A stretch of DNA of 64,000 nucleotides from Pseudomonas capeferrum (GCF_013523055.1 NZ_JAAMQM010000001.1:124001-188000); one strand, 5' to 3'. Positions 26,927 through 35,363 are shown, counted from the first letter of the stretch. The notes: generated by a model not told the origin, from the sequence alone. Made by a program: numbers and translations.

Positions 26927-27151
26927 TTACTGCGCCGCCGCGGTTTCGGCCATCTTCAGGCGCAGGCTCAAGGGGCGCATGTCGGTCCAGACCTCATCGA
27001 TATAGGCCAGGCAGTCTTTCTTCAGTCCGCTCTTGCCCACGGTGCGCCAGCCATTGGGGATCGCCTTGTAGTCGGGCCAGATCGAATATTGCTCTTCGTG
27101 GTTGACCACTACCTGGAACACGATGTCATCGCGATCGAAAACGGAAGTCAT
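26927..27151 (-). CDS. MbtH-like NRPS accessory protein
   Basis: A 74-residue MbtH-family protein that binds and activates adenylation domains of nonribosomal peptide synthetases. It has the family residues [19 protein letters not shown] and the later [10 protein letters not shown]. The ribosome site CAAGGAGACAG is strong. It heads a two-gene operon with the type II thioesterase and lies 66 bases downstream of a sequence matching the PvdS iron-starvation box, so it should be made under iron limitation for pyoverdine assembly. Confidence 0.95.
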   Translation of the reverse strand: MTSVFDRDDIVFQVVVNHEEQYSIWPDYKAIPNGWRTVGKSGLKKDCLAYIDEVWTDMRPLSLRLKMAETAAAQ

Positions 27152-27217
27152 TGCCTGTCTCCTTGAATGATAGGTATGCCGGGGATCCGCGGGGCGGTTC
27201 GGTGACTACTAAGAGAG

Positions 27218-27241
27218 ACGAAGGGCCGGACGAGAAGTTTA
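27218..27241 (-). promoter_or_regulatory. PvdS-type iron-starvation box
   Basis: Read on the minus strand the site is TAAAC, then exactly 16 bases, then CGT. The consensus for the ECF sigma factor PvdS is TAAAT-N16-CGT, so it differs at one base. It lies 66 bases upstream of the mbtH-like start, the correct place for a promoter of the siderophore pair. Confidence 0.7.
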
Positions 27242-27247
27242 GAGGCG

Positions 27248-27649
27248 TCAACTGCCACCCAGCAAGTCATGGGCGTCGAGCAGGCGATAGGCCACATCCG
27301 GGTTGCGTTCCAAGCCACGGCGGATCGCGGCCGGGATGGCCTGGCGGGTCTTGCGGCACAACCCGGCCTGGTGCTCCAGCTCGATATGGATACCGCGCAT
27401 GGTGCGCACTTCGTTGAAGCTGGGGAGGATATGCACGCGGATGCCCAACTGCTCGTACAACTTGAGCTGCAAGCGCTTCAGATCGTCCAGGTCCTGGAGG
27501 TTTTCCAGGCGTTCGAGCAGGCGCTTTTCCTCTTGGCGGGTGAGCAGCAGGATGCGTCGAGCCGCCACCGGGCACTGGTCAAGGCGCTCGCGCCCGCAGT
27601 CGCAGGCGCCTGGAGGGCAAGGTTGGCGCAGGGGTGGCAGGCTGTTCAT
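27248..27649 (-). CDS. Hypothetical protein with Cys-rich N-terminus
   Basis: A 133-residue cytosolic protein without a family name known to me. The first 30 residues carry four cysteines (PCPPGACDCGRE, then QCPVAARR) that could bind a metal ion. The rest is mainly helical and charged (LLTRQEEKRLLERLENLQ, then LKLYEQLGIRVHILPSFNEV). The stop lies seven bases from the PvdS-like box of the mbtH operon, so it may also affect read-through into that operon. A long frame on the opposite strand is only a shadow. Confidence 0.7.
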   Translation of the reverse strand: MNSLPPLRQPCPPGACDCGRERLDQCPVAARRILLLTRQEEKRLLERLENLQDLDDLKRLQLKLYEQLGIRVHILPSFNEVRTMRGIHIELEHQAGLCRKTRQAIPAAIRRGLERNPDVAYRLLDAHDLLGGS

Positions 27650-27717
27650 GACGCAAGCATAGCCTGATCGCGGCCGTCCTTCCTTCAGCCACCCGCGCCC
27701 TCGGGCAGCATGAGCGG

Positions 27718-27915
27718 ATCAATGTGAGCTTCGGTATCGGTACCAACCTGACCTGCGACATCCCAGGTGTGCAGCCGATGAACATGGTGATCAAGATGAC
27801 GGCCTGCAACGGCGCACCGGTGGCGAAGATTTCCGACAGCCCTGGCAAGACCCAGTGCCGGGACGAGAACTTCGTCAATTACCTCAAGCATGTATTCGCC
27901 GTCGGCCCCGCATGA
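27718..27915 (+). pseudogene. pncB: 3' remnant of nicotinate phosphoribosyltransferase gene
   Basis: The frame reads [18 protein letters not shown], then [20 protein letters not shown], then [20 protein letters not shown]. That is the C-terminal end of PncB, which makes nicotinate mononucleotide for NAD synthesis. Full PncB has about 400 residues; only about 65 are here, and the sequence just upstream does not continue the protein. It is therefore a broken copy, probably left by duplication or deletion. Its stop precedes a strong bidirectional hairpin by 14 bases, perhaps the original terminator. Confidence 0.85.
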
Positions 27916-27929
27916 GCGGATGACAGATA

Positions 27930-27961
27930 CGACAAGGCCCCTCCCTAGAGCGGCCTTGTCG
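27930..27961. terminator. Bidirectional hairpin between pncB remnant and gabP
   Basis: CGACAAGGCC (27930-27939) pairs perfectly with GGCCTTGTCG (27952-27961) over a 12-base loop. It lies between convergent units, so it may end both. Confidence 0.7.
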
Positions 27962-28004
27962 CATTGACCGGGACTGAAGCTCGGTCATTTGCCTTCGATC
28001 GGCG

Positions 28005-29417
28005 TCAGCGCTTTTTCGAAGTACGGATCTGCTGCACCACGCCCATCAGCGCCACCACGACAGCGGCCGCGCCGGTGGAGATCACCAGGACCTGGTAATC
28101 CGGCACGAAGGCCATGACCACCAGGCAGATCACGATGAACGCGATCACCAGGTAGGTCAGCCAGGGGAACAGCCACATCTTCAGGCGGATAGGCTTGCCC
28201 TCGGCTTCCAGCTTGCGGCGCATCTTGAGCTGCGAGAAGGCGATGACCAGGTACACCAGCAAGGCGATCATGCCGGTGGTGTTCATCAGGGTATCGAGCA
28301 CGTCTTGCGGACGCAGGGTTTCGCTGAAATTGATCAGCGCGCAGAAGACCGCGACCGCGCACGAGCCGATGATGGCGAATACCGGGACGCCGGTACCGGG
28401 GCGGGTGATCTTGAAGAACGAAGGCGCATCGCCGCGGCTGGCCAGGGAGAACAGCATGCGCGAAGCCGTGTAGTGCGCGGAGATCAGGCAGCTGCTTACC
28501 GAGGTGAGTACCACGAAGTTCATCAGCAGCTCCGCGCCCGGAACGCCCAGCAATTCCAGGGTGCGACGGTACGAACCATAGCCGGACTGACCCAGTAGCG
28601 GGTCGTTCCAAGGCACCAGGCAGACGATCAGGAAGATCGAGCCGACATAGAACAGGCACACGCGCCAGACCACCGAGTTGGTCGCCTTGACGATCTGATT
28701 GGCCGGATCCTTGGCTTCGGAAGCCGCGATGGTGACGATTTCCGCGCCCAGGAAGGCGAACATCACCCCGAGCATGGCCACTACCACCGATTCCATGCCG
28801 TTGGGCATGAAGCCTTGAGCGGTCAGGTTGCCGATCCCGCCGACCTCTCCCATATGCCACAGGTTCATCACGGCCAGCCCGCAGACCGCGAGGAAACAGA
28901 TGATCGCCACCACTTTTATCAGCGCGAACCAGAATTCGAACTCGCCGTAGTGCTTGACGTTGAAGAAGTTGATGCTGATCAGCACCAGGGTCGTGGCCAA
29001 CACGAAGACATTGACGCTGACTTCAGGGAACCAGCCATGCAGGATCTTGCCCGCCACGTAGGCTTCCCACGCCATGAGAATGACCCAGAACCACCAGTAC
29101 AGCCAGCCGATGGTGAAACCGGCCCAACGGCCGATGGCGCGTTCGGCGTAGGTCGAGAAGGAGCCGGTGTCCGGCGAGGAAGTCGCCATCTCGCCGAGCA
29201 TGCGCATGATCAGCACCACGAGGATGCCACCGGCCAGGTAGGCCAGCACCGCGGCAGGGCCCGCGCTGTGGATCACACTGCCGGAGCCGACGAACAAGGC
29301 GCCGCCGATGACACCGGCGATCGACATCATCGTCAGGTGGCGCGATTTGAGCGAAGCACTCAGCTTGCTTTCGTGCTCCCCTTTCGCGCTGGTAGTGGTT
29401 GCAGGTGTTGCGTCCAT
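28005..29417 (-). CDS. gabP: GABA/amino-acid permease (GabP-like, APC family)
   Basis: A 470-residue, 12-helix proton-coupled amino-acid permease. It resembles E. coli GabP along its length: LKSRHLTMMSIAGVIGGALF at the N-terminus, EMATSSPDTGSFSTYAERAI, GRWAGFTIGWLYWWFWV, the GAEIVTIAASEAKDP segment and late RLKMWLFPWLTYLVIAF. This makes GABA or a similar omega-amino acid the likely substrate. It is transcribed divergently from a MocR-type regulator 457 bases away, which probably controls it. Confidence 0.88.
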   Translation of the reverse strand: MDATPATTTSAKGEHESKLSASLKSRHLTMMSIAGVIGGALFVGSGSVIHSAGPAAVLAYLAGGILVVLIMRMLGEMATSSPDTGSFSTYAERAIGRWAGFTIGWLYWWFWVILMAWEAYVAGKILHGWFPEVSVNVFVLATTLVLISINFFNVKHYGEFEFWFALIKVVAIICFLAVCGLAVMNLWHMGEVGGIGNLTAQGFMPNGMESVVVAMLGVMFAFLGAEIVTIAASEAKDPANQIVKATNSVVWRVCLFYVGSIFLIVCLVPWNDPLLGQSGYGSYRRTLELLGVPGAELLMNFVVLTSVSSCLISAHYTASRMLFSLASRGDAPSFFKITRPGTGVPVFAIIGSCAVAVFCALINFSETLRPQDVLDTLMNTTGMIALLVYLVIAFSQLKMRRKLEAEGKPIRLKMWLFPWLTYLVIAFIVICLVVMAFVPDYQVLVISTGAAAVVVALMGVVQQIRTSKKR

Positions 29418-29874
29418 CTGTTGTGTACCCCGTGTTCTTTTTATCCAAGGAAACCTGTGAAACCGCGATGGCTATCGGTCTCACCCATACATCAGTGCTA
29501 ATGCGAGCAGGATGGCGTGCACGACCGCACACGCAGGCCTTCCATGGCGGCCTGCCTACGCGGCCAAGGGCTGACCCTTGGGCAAACTGAACCGAGCACG
29601 GGCCGAACGGCGTCTGGACTCCAGCGCGTTCAACCCGGCAATAGAGGTGTTCGAGGCAAGGCTCGACAGTGCGACAACGAAGACATTGTGATGATTCATG
29701 ACGCGGGAACATGCTTTATCTGGCGATATCTGACACCTAATGTAAAAATGTCTGACCCAGAGAGCCATGCACAGCGCACTGAAATATGCACTGCACTGTA
29801 CAGGTCACTCATGCAATACACCCGCGATACCCCTGCAAACGCCTGACGCTTTGCACACCTGAAGGCACCGCTGA
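29418..29874. promoter_or_regulatory. Divergent gabP/mocR regulatory region
   Basis: No gene is evident in these 457 bases. Near the regulator the sequence is AT-rich with repeated GCACTG words and an eight-base palindrome CTGTACAG at 29796-29803, about 70 bases before the mocR start. This is a candidate MocR operator. Confidence 0.4.
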
Positions 29875-31299
29875 ATGCTTGTACTGCGCCCAGATTCCTC
29901 GACCCCGCTGGTCAACCAGATCATCGAAGGGTTGCGCGAGCTGATCGATAACCAGACCCTCAAACCCGGCGCCAAGGTGCCCTCGATTCGTGCCTTCGCC
30001 GCCACGTACTCGGTGAGCACCTTCACGGTCGTCGAGGCCTATGATCGACTGGTGGCCCAAGGTCTGCTGGTAAGCCGAGGAAACGCCGGCTTCTTCGTCA
30101 ATCGTGCGGCAAGCGAGCGGCGCGAGAGCCAGCAACGAGACGTCGACCCCGCACGCCCGGCGTTCAATTCGGAGTGGTACCTGCAACAGATCTTCGAGAC
30201 CCGACAGCTGCCCTTCAAGCCTGGCTGCGGATGGCTGCCCAATGACTGGATGTTCGAGGACGGCCTGCGCCGCGGCATGCGTCAGGTCGCCGGCAGCCCG
30301 CTGGAACTCAGCGGCTATGGCGACCCCATGGGCCTGGCCGAGCTGCGTACGCTGACGGCGCAGAACCTGCAACAGGACCTGAGTATCGTCGCCAACCCGG
30401 CCCAGCTGATGTTGACCCATGGCGCGAGTCAGGCCTTGGACCTGGCCGTGCGCACCTTGGTCCGGCCAGGCGACGTGGTGCTGGTGGACGACCCCGGCTA
30501 CCCCAACCTGATGAGTATCCTGCGGTTCCAGGGCGCCACCCTGATCGGCGTGCCGCGCACGCCGGCCGGGTATGACCTCGATCATCTGGAACGGTTGTTG
30601 GAGCACCAGCGTCCGACGGTGTTCTTCACCCAGCCGCATCTGCACAGCCCGACCTGCTCGCGCACCCCGCTCGCGCAATTGCATCGCCTGTTGCAACTGG
30701 CTTCCCGCCATGGCTTCCGCCTGGTGGAAAACAACCTCTACGCCGACATGATCGCCGAGCCTCAACCTTGCCTGACCAGCCTCGATCATCTGCAGCAGGT
30801 GGTCTACGTCGGCAGTTACTCCAAGAGCATCTCGCCCAACGTGCGCGTGGGCTATCTGCTGGCCAACCCTGACCTGATGCAGCAGCTGCTGCGCCTGAAA
30901 ATGCGCTCCGGGCTGACGACCTCCCAGGTCATGGAGCGAGTGGTCTACGCCGCGATCATCGATGGCCGCTGGCGCAAGCACCTCAAGCGCCTGCGCCAGC
31001 GCCTGGGCGAGGCTCACCAGGAGGTCGCCCGGCACTTGCATCGACTGGGCTTCGAGCTGTTCATCGAGTCGGACGAAGGCATGTACATCTGGACCCGCCA
31101 TCCGGCCATCCCCGACAGCGCCGCGCTGCTCGATGACGCGCTGGAGCAGGGCATCATGCTCGGCCCGGGGCAGTTGTTCATGGTCGATGCCCAGGCAACC
31201 GGGTGGATGCGCTTCAATGTGGCCTTCAGTACCGATCCGGCGATGTGGGAGTTGCTGGAGCGGCTGCTGGCGAAGCATGCGCGCCGAGGTGGGATCTAG
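29875..31299 (+). CDS. MocR-family transcriptional regulator (GntR HTH + aminotransferase fold)
   Basis: A 474-residue MocR/GabR-type regulator. The N-terminal winged helix-turn-helix (residues 10-75, KVPSIRAFAATYSVSTFTVV) is fused to a fold-type I aminotransferase-like domain that binds pyridoxal phosphate. The PLP lysine is in GSYSKSISPNVRVGY near residue 317, and the binding aspartate region is DDPGYPNL. Such regulators often control genes for amino acids, GABA or vitamin B6. The neighbouring divergent permease is a natural target (inference). The start ATG 29875 follows AAGGCACC. Confidence 0.9.
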   Translation: MLVLRPDSSTPLVNQIIEGLRELIDNQTLKPGAKVPSIRAFAATYSVSTFTVVEAYDRLVAQGLLVSRGNAGFFVNRAASERRESQQRDVDPARPAFNSEWYLQQIFETRQLPFKPGCGWLPNDWMFEDGLRRGMRQVAGSPLELSGYGDPMGLAELRTLTAQNLQQDLSIVANPAQLMLTHGASQALDLAVRTLVRPGDVVLVDDPGYPNLMSILRFQGATLIGVPRTPAGYDLDHLERLLEHQRPTVFFTQPHLHSPTCSRTPLAQLHRLLQLASRHGFRLVENNLYADMIAEPQPCLTSLDHLQQVVYVGSYSKSISPNVRVGYLLANPDLMQQLLRLKMRSGLTTSQVMERVVYAAIIDGRWRKHLKRLRQRLGEAHQEVARHLHRLGFELFIESDEGMYIWTRHPAIPDSAALLDDALEQGIMLGPGQLFMVDAQATGWMRFNVAFSTDPAMWELLERLLAKHARRGGI

Positions 31300-31350
31300 G
31301 ACAGAGCCGGGCGTAGTGTCGAACACACCATCTGCGATATGCGGGGGGCC

Positions 31351-31425
31351 CAGTGGGAGCGGGTTTACCCGCAAATGCGGCAGTGAAACCAACATCGCAT
31401 TCGCGGGTAAACCCGCTCCCACTGG
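31351..31425. repeat. Inverted pair of P. putida-type REP elements
   Basis: Two REP elements face each other: 31351-31372 on one strand and its perfect 22-base reverse complement at 31403-31424, with a 30-base spacer. Each has the core GGAGCGGGTTTACCCGC typical of P. putida REPs. The pair could form a long hairpin after the mocR gene. Confidence 0.85.
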
Positions 31426-31525
31426 AGGCCGGGGGTAGCCTGGCGAATGTAGGTCCATGCATGTCGCTTGCTGACGAGCAACCCGCTGGCCTGCCTCGGA
31501 CACGTTCGGCGGCTGTCCTCGTACC

Positions 31526-31550
31526 CTGTGGGAGCGGGTTTACCCGCGAA
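31526..31550 (+). repeat. Single REP element
   Basis: A third copy of the same REP core (TGGGAGCGGGTTTACCCGCG) lies 100 bases past the pair. A degenerate half (GCTCCCACTG) follows at 31581-31590. Confidence 0.8.
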
Positions 31551-31694
31551 AAAGACAACACTGACCCAGCAAGGACAGTGGCTCCCACTGGTATCGCGAC
31601 GGCTTCGGAAATGCTCATTGCGCAACAGCGCGACCCAAGGTGCCGCCAGGCTCCTACCGGGCCCTGATACCGCCTGGCCATCAAAAAGGTACAA

Positions 31695-31909
31695 ATGACA
31701 ACCACTCGTAGCAATATCCTGCGCCACCCTTTCTACATGCCAGAACACCTGATCGGCATCCTCCTGCTGCATCGGCATGGCAGCTTGCTGCATCCGCTGT
31801 CGCGCAATGCCAGCCTGGAGCGGCTGAGCACCGCATTCATGCCGCCCATAACCTGACGTCCGCGCAGGCGCAAGCGCTACTGGCCCACATGAGCAGCGGT
31901 GCGACCTGA
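31695..31909 (+). pseudogene. Frameshifted small hypothetical gene
   Basis: An ATG at 31695 with an AAAGGT site opens a 53-codon frame (MTTTRSNILRHPFYMPEHLI, then LLHRHGSLLHPLSRNASLE) that ends at 31854-31856. In a shifted frame the sequence continues in a protein-like way, AAHNLTSAQAQALLAHMSSG, to a stop at 31907-31909. A one-base deletion near 31834 would join them to a protein of about 70 residues. I read this as a broken small gene, though a sequencing error is equally possible. Confidence 0.4.
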
Positions 31910-32125
31910 CTCCTCTCGAGCTGAGGGTTATCCGGAGTCAGGCGCTCGATAGCTACGCCATACCACACTCGACTGCCATGAAAACATGGAGCGCAAGAAG
32001 TTAGCCCAGCTGTTAATTGTCGCTCATCAAATTCCTTGAACTCCTTGCAACCTCGACACGTCCCCTTCTATGAGCATTACAGACCGGCACCGCCGGCCAC
32101 TCACTAAAACTGCAGGGAAACCGCC

Positions 32126-32776
32126 ATGGACAAGACCGATCGTACGCCCGAGTCCTCGCCTCCGGCCGGGAGCACCCAAGACCATCTGCACACCATCGCC
32201 GGTGAAGCCGGTTCGTTGCTGAGCGAAGCGAAAACGCAAGGCACCGAGCAGCTCGAGCAGTACCGCGACACGGCCGCAGATCAACTGGAATCACTCAAGG
32301 AAGGCGCGCAGTCGGCCGCTTCGGCGCTTGAGGGTAAAGATACCCTGGGCCTGTCCCAATACCTTGGCCAGCTGGCCGGGTACCTAGGGACCTTCGCCGA
32401 TGAGGTGCGTCACCAGAGTGCCGAAGAGCTGCTGCAGAAAGGCGCCCGCCTGGCGCGCGACAACCCAGGACTGTTCCTGGCCGGCAGCGTGGCCATCGGC
32501 TTCGGTCTGTCGCGCTTCCTGGGCGCCAGCGCCAGCCATTCGCATGGCTCGACACCGTCGCGCAACTACAGCTCCGATGCCGATCTTTCGTCCACGCCTC
32601 CACCCGCCTATGGTGCCAGCGACCCTTACCTGAGCTCGCAATCGGATGCCGCTCCCGGTCGGTCGAGCGATGTCTCGACCCATGAACCGTTCAAGCCGAC
32701 CGATCCGCTGGGTACCGGTGTCGGATCGACCGGTGACCGTCCCCTTGGCCAGGATCCCCTGAAAGGAGGTGTGTGA
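32126..32776 (+). CDS. Hypothetical membrane-associated stress-type protein
   Basis: A 216-residue protein, first gene of a three-gene operon. The N-terminal half is helical and rich in Ala/Gln/Glu (AGEAGSLLSEAKTQGTEQLE). One hydrophobic stretch with a glycine pattern (PGLFLAGSVAIGFGLSRFLG, about residues 112-131) probably inserts in or lies on the inner membrane. The C-terminal 80 residues are Ser/Pro/Gly-rich and disordered. This resembles the layout of E. coli YqjD-like stress proteins, but I cannot assign a family. Its TGA overlaps the next ATG. Confidence 0.75.
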   Translation: MDKTDRTPESSPPAGSTQDHLHTIAGEAGSLLSEAKTQGTEQLEQYRDTAADQLESLKEGAQSAASALEGKDTLGLSQYLGQLAGYLGTFADEVRHQSAEELLQKGARLARDNPGLFLAGSVAIGFGLSRFLGASASHSHGSTPSRNYSSDADLSSTPPPAYGASDPYLSSQSDAAPGRSSDVSTHEPFKPTDPLGTGVGSTGDRPLGQDPLKGGV

Positions 32777-33210
32777 TGAATCGCGACCCACTCAACAATC
32801 CCGGTACGCCGCTGGAGCCTCATGCGCCGAACGATGATGGATCGATCGGCGGCCTGCTGCGCCAGCTGATGCGAGAAGTCCCCGAGCTGTTCACCAAGGA
32901 ACTGGCGCTGGCCAAGGCCGAGCTGCAGCACAACCTCAATACGCTCAAGGCCGGCACTGCCGCGGTCGCGGCGGGCGGTGTGGTCCTGCTGGCCGGATTC
33001 ATCATCCTGCTGCTGGCTATCGTCTATGGCCTGGCGACGATGATGGCGCCATGGCTGGCTGCGCTGATCGTTGGTGTCGTGACCCTGATCGTCGGCTACG
33101 TCATGCTGCAATCGGGCAAGAAGCAGTTCGACCCCGCCCATCTCACCCCAGACCGCACCTTGAACGCCATGCAGCAAGACAAGGAAGCGCTGAAGAGGAA
33201 ACTGCCATGA
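32776..33210 (+). CDS. Phage-holin-superfamily membrane protein (YqjE-like)
   Basis: A 144-residue inner-membrane protein with the holin_3_6/YqjE pattern: amphipathic helix LLRQLMREVPELFTKELALA, then two helices (VAAGGVVLLAGFIILLLAIV and APWLAALIVGVVTLIVGYVM). Despite the family name such chromosomal proteins are not lysis proteins. The start ATG 32776 follows an AAAGGAGGTGTG sequence that is almost a perfect ribosome site and overlaps the previous stop. The next gene starts four bases before its stop. Confidence 0.85.
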   Translation: MNRDPLNNPGTPLEPHAPNDDGSIGGLLRQLMREVPELFTKELALAKAELQHNLNTLKAGTAAVAAGGVVLLAGFIILLLAIVYGLATMMAPWLAALIVGVVTLIVGYVMLQSGKKQFDPAHLTPDRTLNAMQQDKEALKRKLP

Positions 33211-34451
33211 GCAATTCTTTCGACCATGAAGCGGAAAAAAGCCCAGAAGAACTCGAGCAGGAAATCAATGCCAAGCGCGCAAGCATCAGCAACCTTGTCG
33301 ATTCCCTCGAAAGCCGCATGTCGCCAGGCCAGCTGTTCGACCAGGCGCTGAGCTTCACCAAAGGTAATGGTGGCGAGTTCTACAGCAATCTGTGCACCAC
33401 GCTGAAGAACAATCCTGTTCCCACTGCACTGACCGCGGTAGGCGTGGCTTGGCTGGCGCTGAACCAGAACCGTCCGTTCAATCCGGGGCCGGCGCATCAA
33501 GGCCCGGGCCTGGGCGATAAATTGGGCAGTGCCGTCGACAGCGTCAAGGGCGCTTTCGCCACCGCCGGCGACAAATTGCACAGCGCGACCGACGCGGCCA
33601 AGGAAAAGGCCCACGACCTGAAGGACAAGGCCTACGATCTCAAGGACAAGGCATCCGATTTCAAGGGCAAGGCCAGCGACTACGGCCACGACACCAGCCA
33701 GTCGATCGGTGCTTCCGCGGACTCCCTGCGCCGCTCCGCCCATGATGCTCGCGATCAGGTGAACTATCAGGCCAGCGCCCTCAAGGGCCAGTTCGATCAC
33801 CTGCTCAAGGAGCAGCCGCTGGTCATCGCCGCTATCGGTATCGCACTGGGCGCGGCCATCGGTGCAGCGCTGCCATCGACCCGCAAGGAAGACGAACTGA
33901 TGGGCGATACCAGCGACCGTCTGACCGGTGCGGTGAAGGCCAAAGGTCAGGACGTGCTGGAACAAGCCAAGGCCAAGGGCCAGGAAGCGCTGGAGGAGGT
34001 GAAAGCCAAGGGTCAGGAAGTCCTGGAAGATGCGAAGGACACCATGAAGCAAGGCGCATCCGACAACGACAAGCCATCGGGCGGCAATACGCCGGGGAGC
34101 TCCACACCAGGTGGCAACACCCCAAGTGGATCTACTTCGGGTAGCAACACGCCAGGTAGCTCGACTTCGAGCGGCAACATGCCAGGTAGCTCGACCTCGG
34201 GCGGCAACACGCCAGGTAGCTCGACCTCGAGCGGCAACATGCCAGGTAGCTCGACCTCGGGCGGCAACACGCCAGGTAGTTCGACCTCGGGCGGCAGCAC
34301 GCCAGGTAGCTCGACCTCGGGCGGCAACACGCCAGGTAGCTCGACCTCGGGCGGCAACACGCCGGGCGGCTCGGCGTCGGGCGGCACCACGCCAGGTGGT
34401 TCGGCGTCAGGCAAGAGTGACCTGTCTTCGGGCCTGGGCTTCCCATCCTGA
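33207..34451 (+). CDS. DUF3618 family protein with C-terminal tandem repeat
   Basis: A 414-residue protein, last in the operon. The N-terminus (SPEELEQEINAKRASISNLV) fits the DUF3618 pattern. A hydrophobic stretch (NPVPTALTAVGVAWLALNQ) is followed by Lys/Ala/Asp-rich helices with LEA-like repeats (KEKAHDLKDKAYDLKDKASD), and a second hydrophobic segment with a GAAIGAALP glycine zipper. KAKGQ-type repeats follow (residues about 245-275). From residue 292 the chain is eleven near-identical ten-residue units of the type GGNTPGSSTS, likely disordered. Its neighbours suggest a membrane stress role. Confidence 0.82.
   Translation: MSNSFDHEAEKSPEELEQEINAKRASISNLVDSLESRMSPGQLFDQALSFTKGNGGEFYSNLCTTLKNNPVPTALTAVGVAWLALNQNRPFNPGPAHQGPGLGDKLGSAVDSVKGAFATAGDKLHSATDAAKEKAHDLKDKAYDLKDKASDFKGKASDYGHDTSQSIGASADSLRRSAHDARDQVNYQASALKGQFDHLLKEQPLVIAAIGIALGAAIGAALPSTRKEDELMGDTSDRLTGAVKAKGQDVLEQAKAKGQEALEEVKAKGQEVLEDAKDTMKQGASDNDKPSGGNTPGSSTPGGNTPSGSTSGSNTPGSSTSSGNMPGSSTSGGNTPGSSTSSGNMPGSSTSGGNTPGSSTSGGSTPGSSTSGGNTPGSSTSGGNTPGGSASGGTTPGGSASGKSDLSSGLGFPS
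34080..34409 (+). repeat. Eleven-unit 30-base coding tandem repeat
   Basis: Eleven contiguous 30-base units encode ten-residue blocks GGNTPGSSTS with small variants (SGNMPGSSTS, GGSTPGSSTS, GGNTPGGSAS). Central units are almost identical in DNA, including synonymous sites, which points to recent copy-number change. Two alternating variants, ending GGNTP and SGNMP, suggest that a 60-base double unit was copied. Confidence 0.95.
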
Positions 34452-34459
34452 GATGCAGG

Positions 34460-34488
34460 GCCAGCGTGCAGGTCGACTGCACGCTGGC
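34460..34488 (+). terminator. Hairpin terminator after the DUF3618 operon
   Basis: A 12-base perfect stem (GCCAGCGTGCAG / CTGCACGCTGGC) with a five-base loop begins nine bases after the stop and is followed by TGTTTC. It is a good intrinsic terminator. Confidence 0.75.
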
Positions 34489-34523
34489 TGTTTCAAAGCC
34501 ATGCTACCGTGGCCTTCGCTTTA

Positions 34524-35363
34524 TCAACTCCCTCCCTGTCGGCATTGTTGCTGTCCTGCCTCGTAGCCACGCCAAGTCTGCGCACTGTTCACCACTTGCC
34601 GGTCCAGCCGTTGCCTGTCGGCATCGCTCGATGGCGCGTTACTGGGTGTCAGATGCTCCAGCACCGGCTCCACCGCGACCTCCCCGGTAAAGCCCCCTTC
34701 CTTCAGCACCGCGTGCTGGGCGGCGAAGTCGATATGCCCGGTGCCGATGCCGCCGCGACCGGAATCGGAAATATGGTAGATCGCGAGTTGCCGGGCGTTC
34801 TCGCGCAGCGTGCGTAGAGGATCGGGCTCATTGATGTTCATATGAAAGCTGTCGAGGATCATGCCCATATTGCCACCCCCGACCTCCTCCATCAGCGCAT
34901 GGCACTGCGCCGCCGTATGGATCAGAGGGACTTCGTAGTGGTTGCACACCTCGTATAGCGTACGAATGCCGCGCTCGCGGGCGTACGTATCGACCGACTT
35001 GCAGCATTCGACCAAGCGCTGCCGCGCGCTGGCGGCATCGGGGCAATTACGCGTCCATAACGACAAGCCATGGAGGGTAACGGGTACCGCCCCGGCCATC
35101 ACCGCAAAGTCGACGACCCGCTTGTAGTACTCGATGGCCGTGGCCGAGCTCGCTTGGTCGGGGTGGGCCGGCGCTGCATTGAACGGATCGATGGCGATGA
35201 TCCTGATGCCCGCCTCATGCGTCTTGCGGCGCAGCTCGCCGGGGTGCACGTCGCGATGATCACCGGCGTATTGCACACCATTAAGGCCCAGCGCCTTGAG
35301 CTTGTCGACGAGAGGATCCACCTCGGTGATACCCAGGGTCCAGGAAACCACACTGAAAGTCAT
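34524..35363 (-). CDS. Sugar-phosphate isomerase/epimerase (xylose-isomerase-like TIM barrel)
   Basis: A 279-residue TIM-barrel protein of the AP-endonuclease-2/xylose-isomerase-like family. Metal-binding acidic residues and histidines are seen along the barrel: E in LYEVCNHYEVPLI, D and H in MILDSFHMNINEPDP, H in AIYHISDSGRGGIG with GTGHIDF, and E in GEVAVEPVLEHL. Such enzymes isomerise or epimerise sugars or hydroxyacids; the substrate here is unknown. The ATG at 35363 has an AAGGAG site. It stands alone between genes on the opposite strand. Confidence 0.87.
   Translation of the reverse strand: MTFSVVSWTLGITEVDPLVDKLKALGLNGVQYAGDHRDVHPGELRRKTHEAGIRIIAIDPFNAAPAHPDQASSATAIEYYKRVVDFAVMAGAVPVTLHGLSLWTRNCPDAASARQRLVECCKSVDTYARERGIRTLYEVCNHYEVPLIHTAAQCHALMEEVGGGNMGMILDSFHMNINEPDPLRTLRENARQLAIYHISDSGRGGIGTGHIDFAAQHAVLKEGGFTGEVAVEPVLEHLTPSNAPSSDADRQRLDRQVVNSAQTWRGYEAGQQQCRQGGS

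Noticed and set aside
34080..34409. Regular 30-base repeat considered as a CRISPR array
   Set aside because: Units are directly contiguous, have no spacers, keep an open frame and no cas genes are near.
34013..34414. Minus-strand frame encoding a regular Pro/Glu/Leu repeat opposite the DUF3618 gene tail
   Set aside because: The regular protein simply reflects the 30-base tandem repeat read backwards; no start signal is present.
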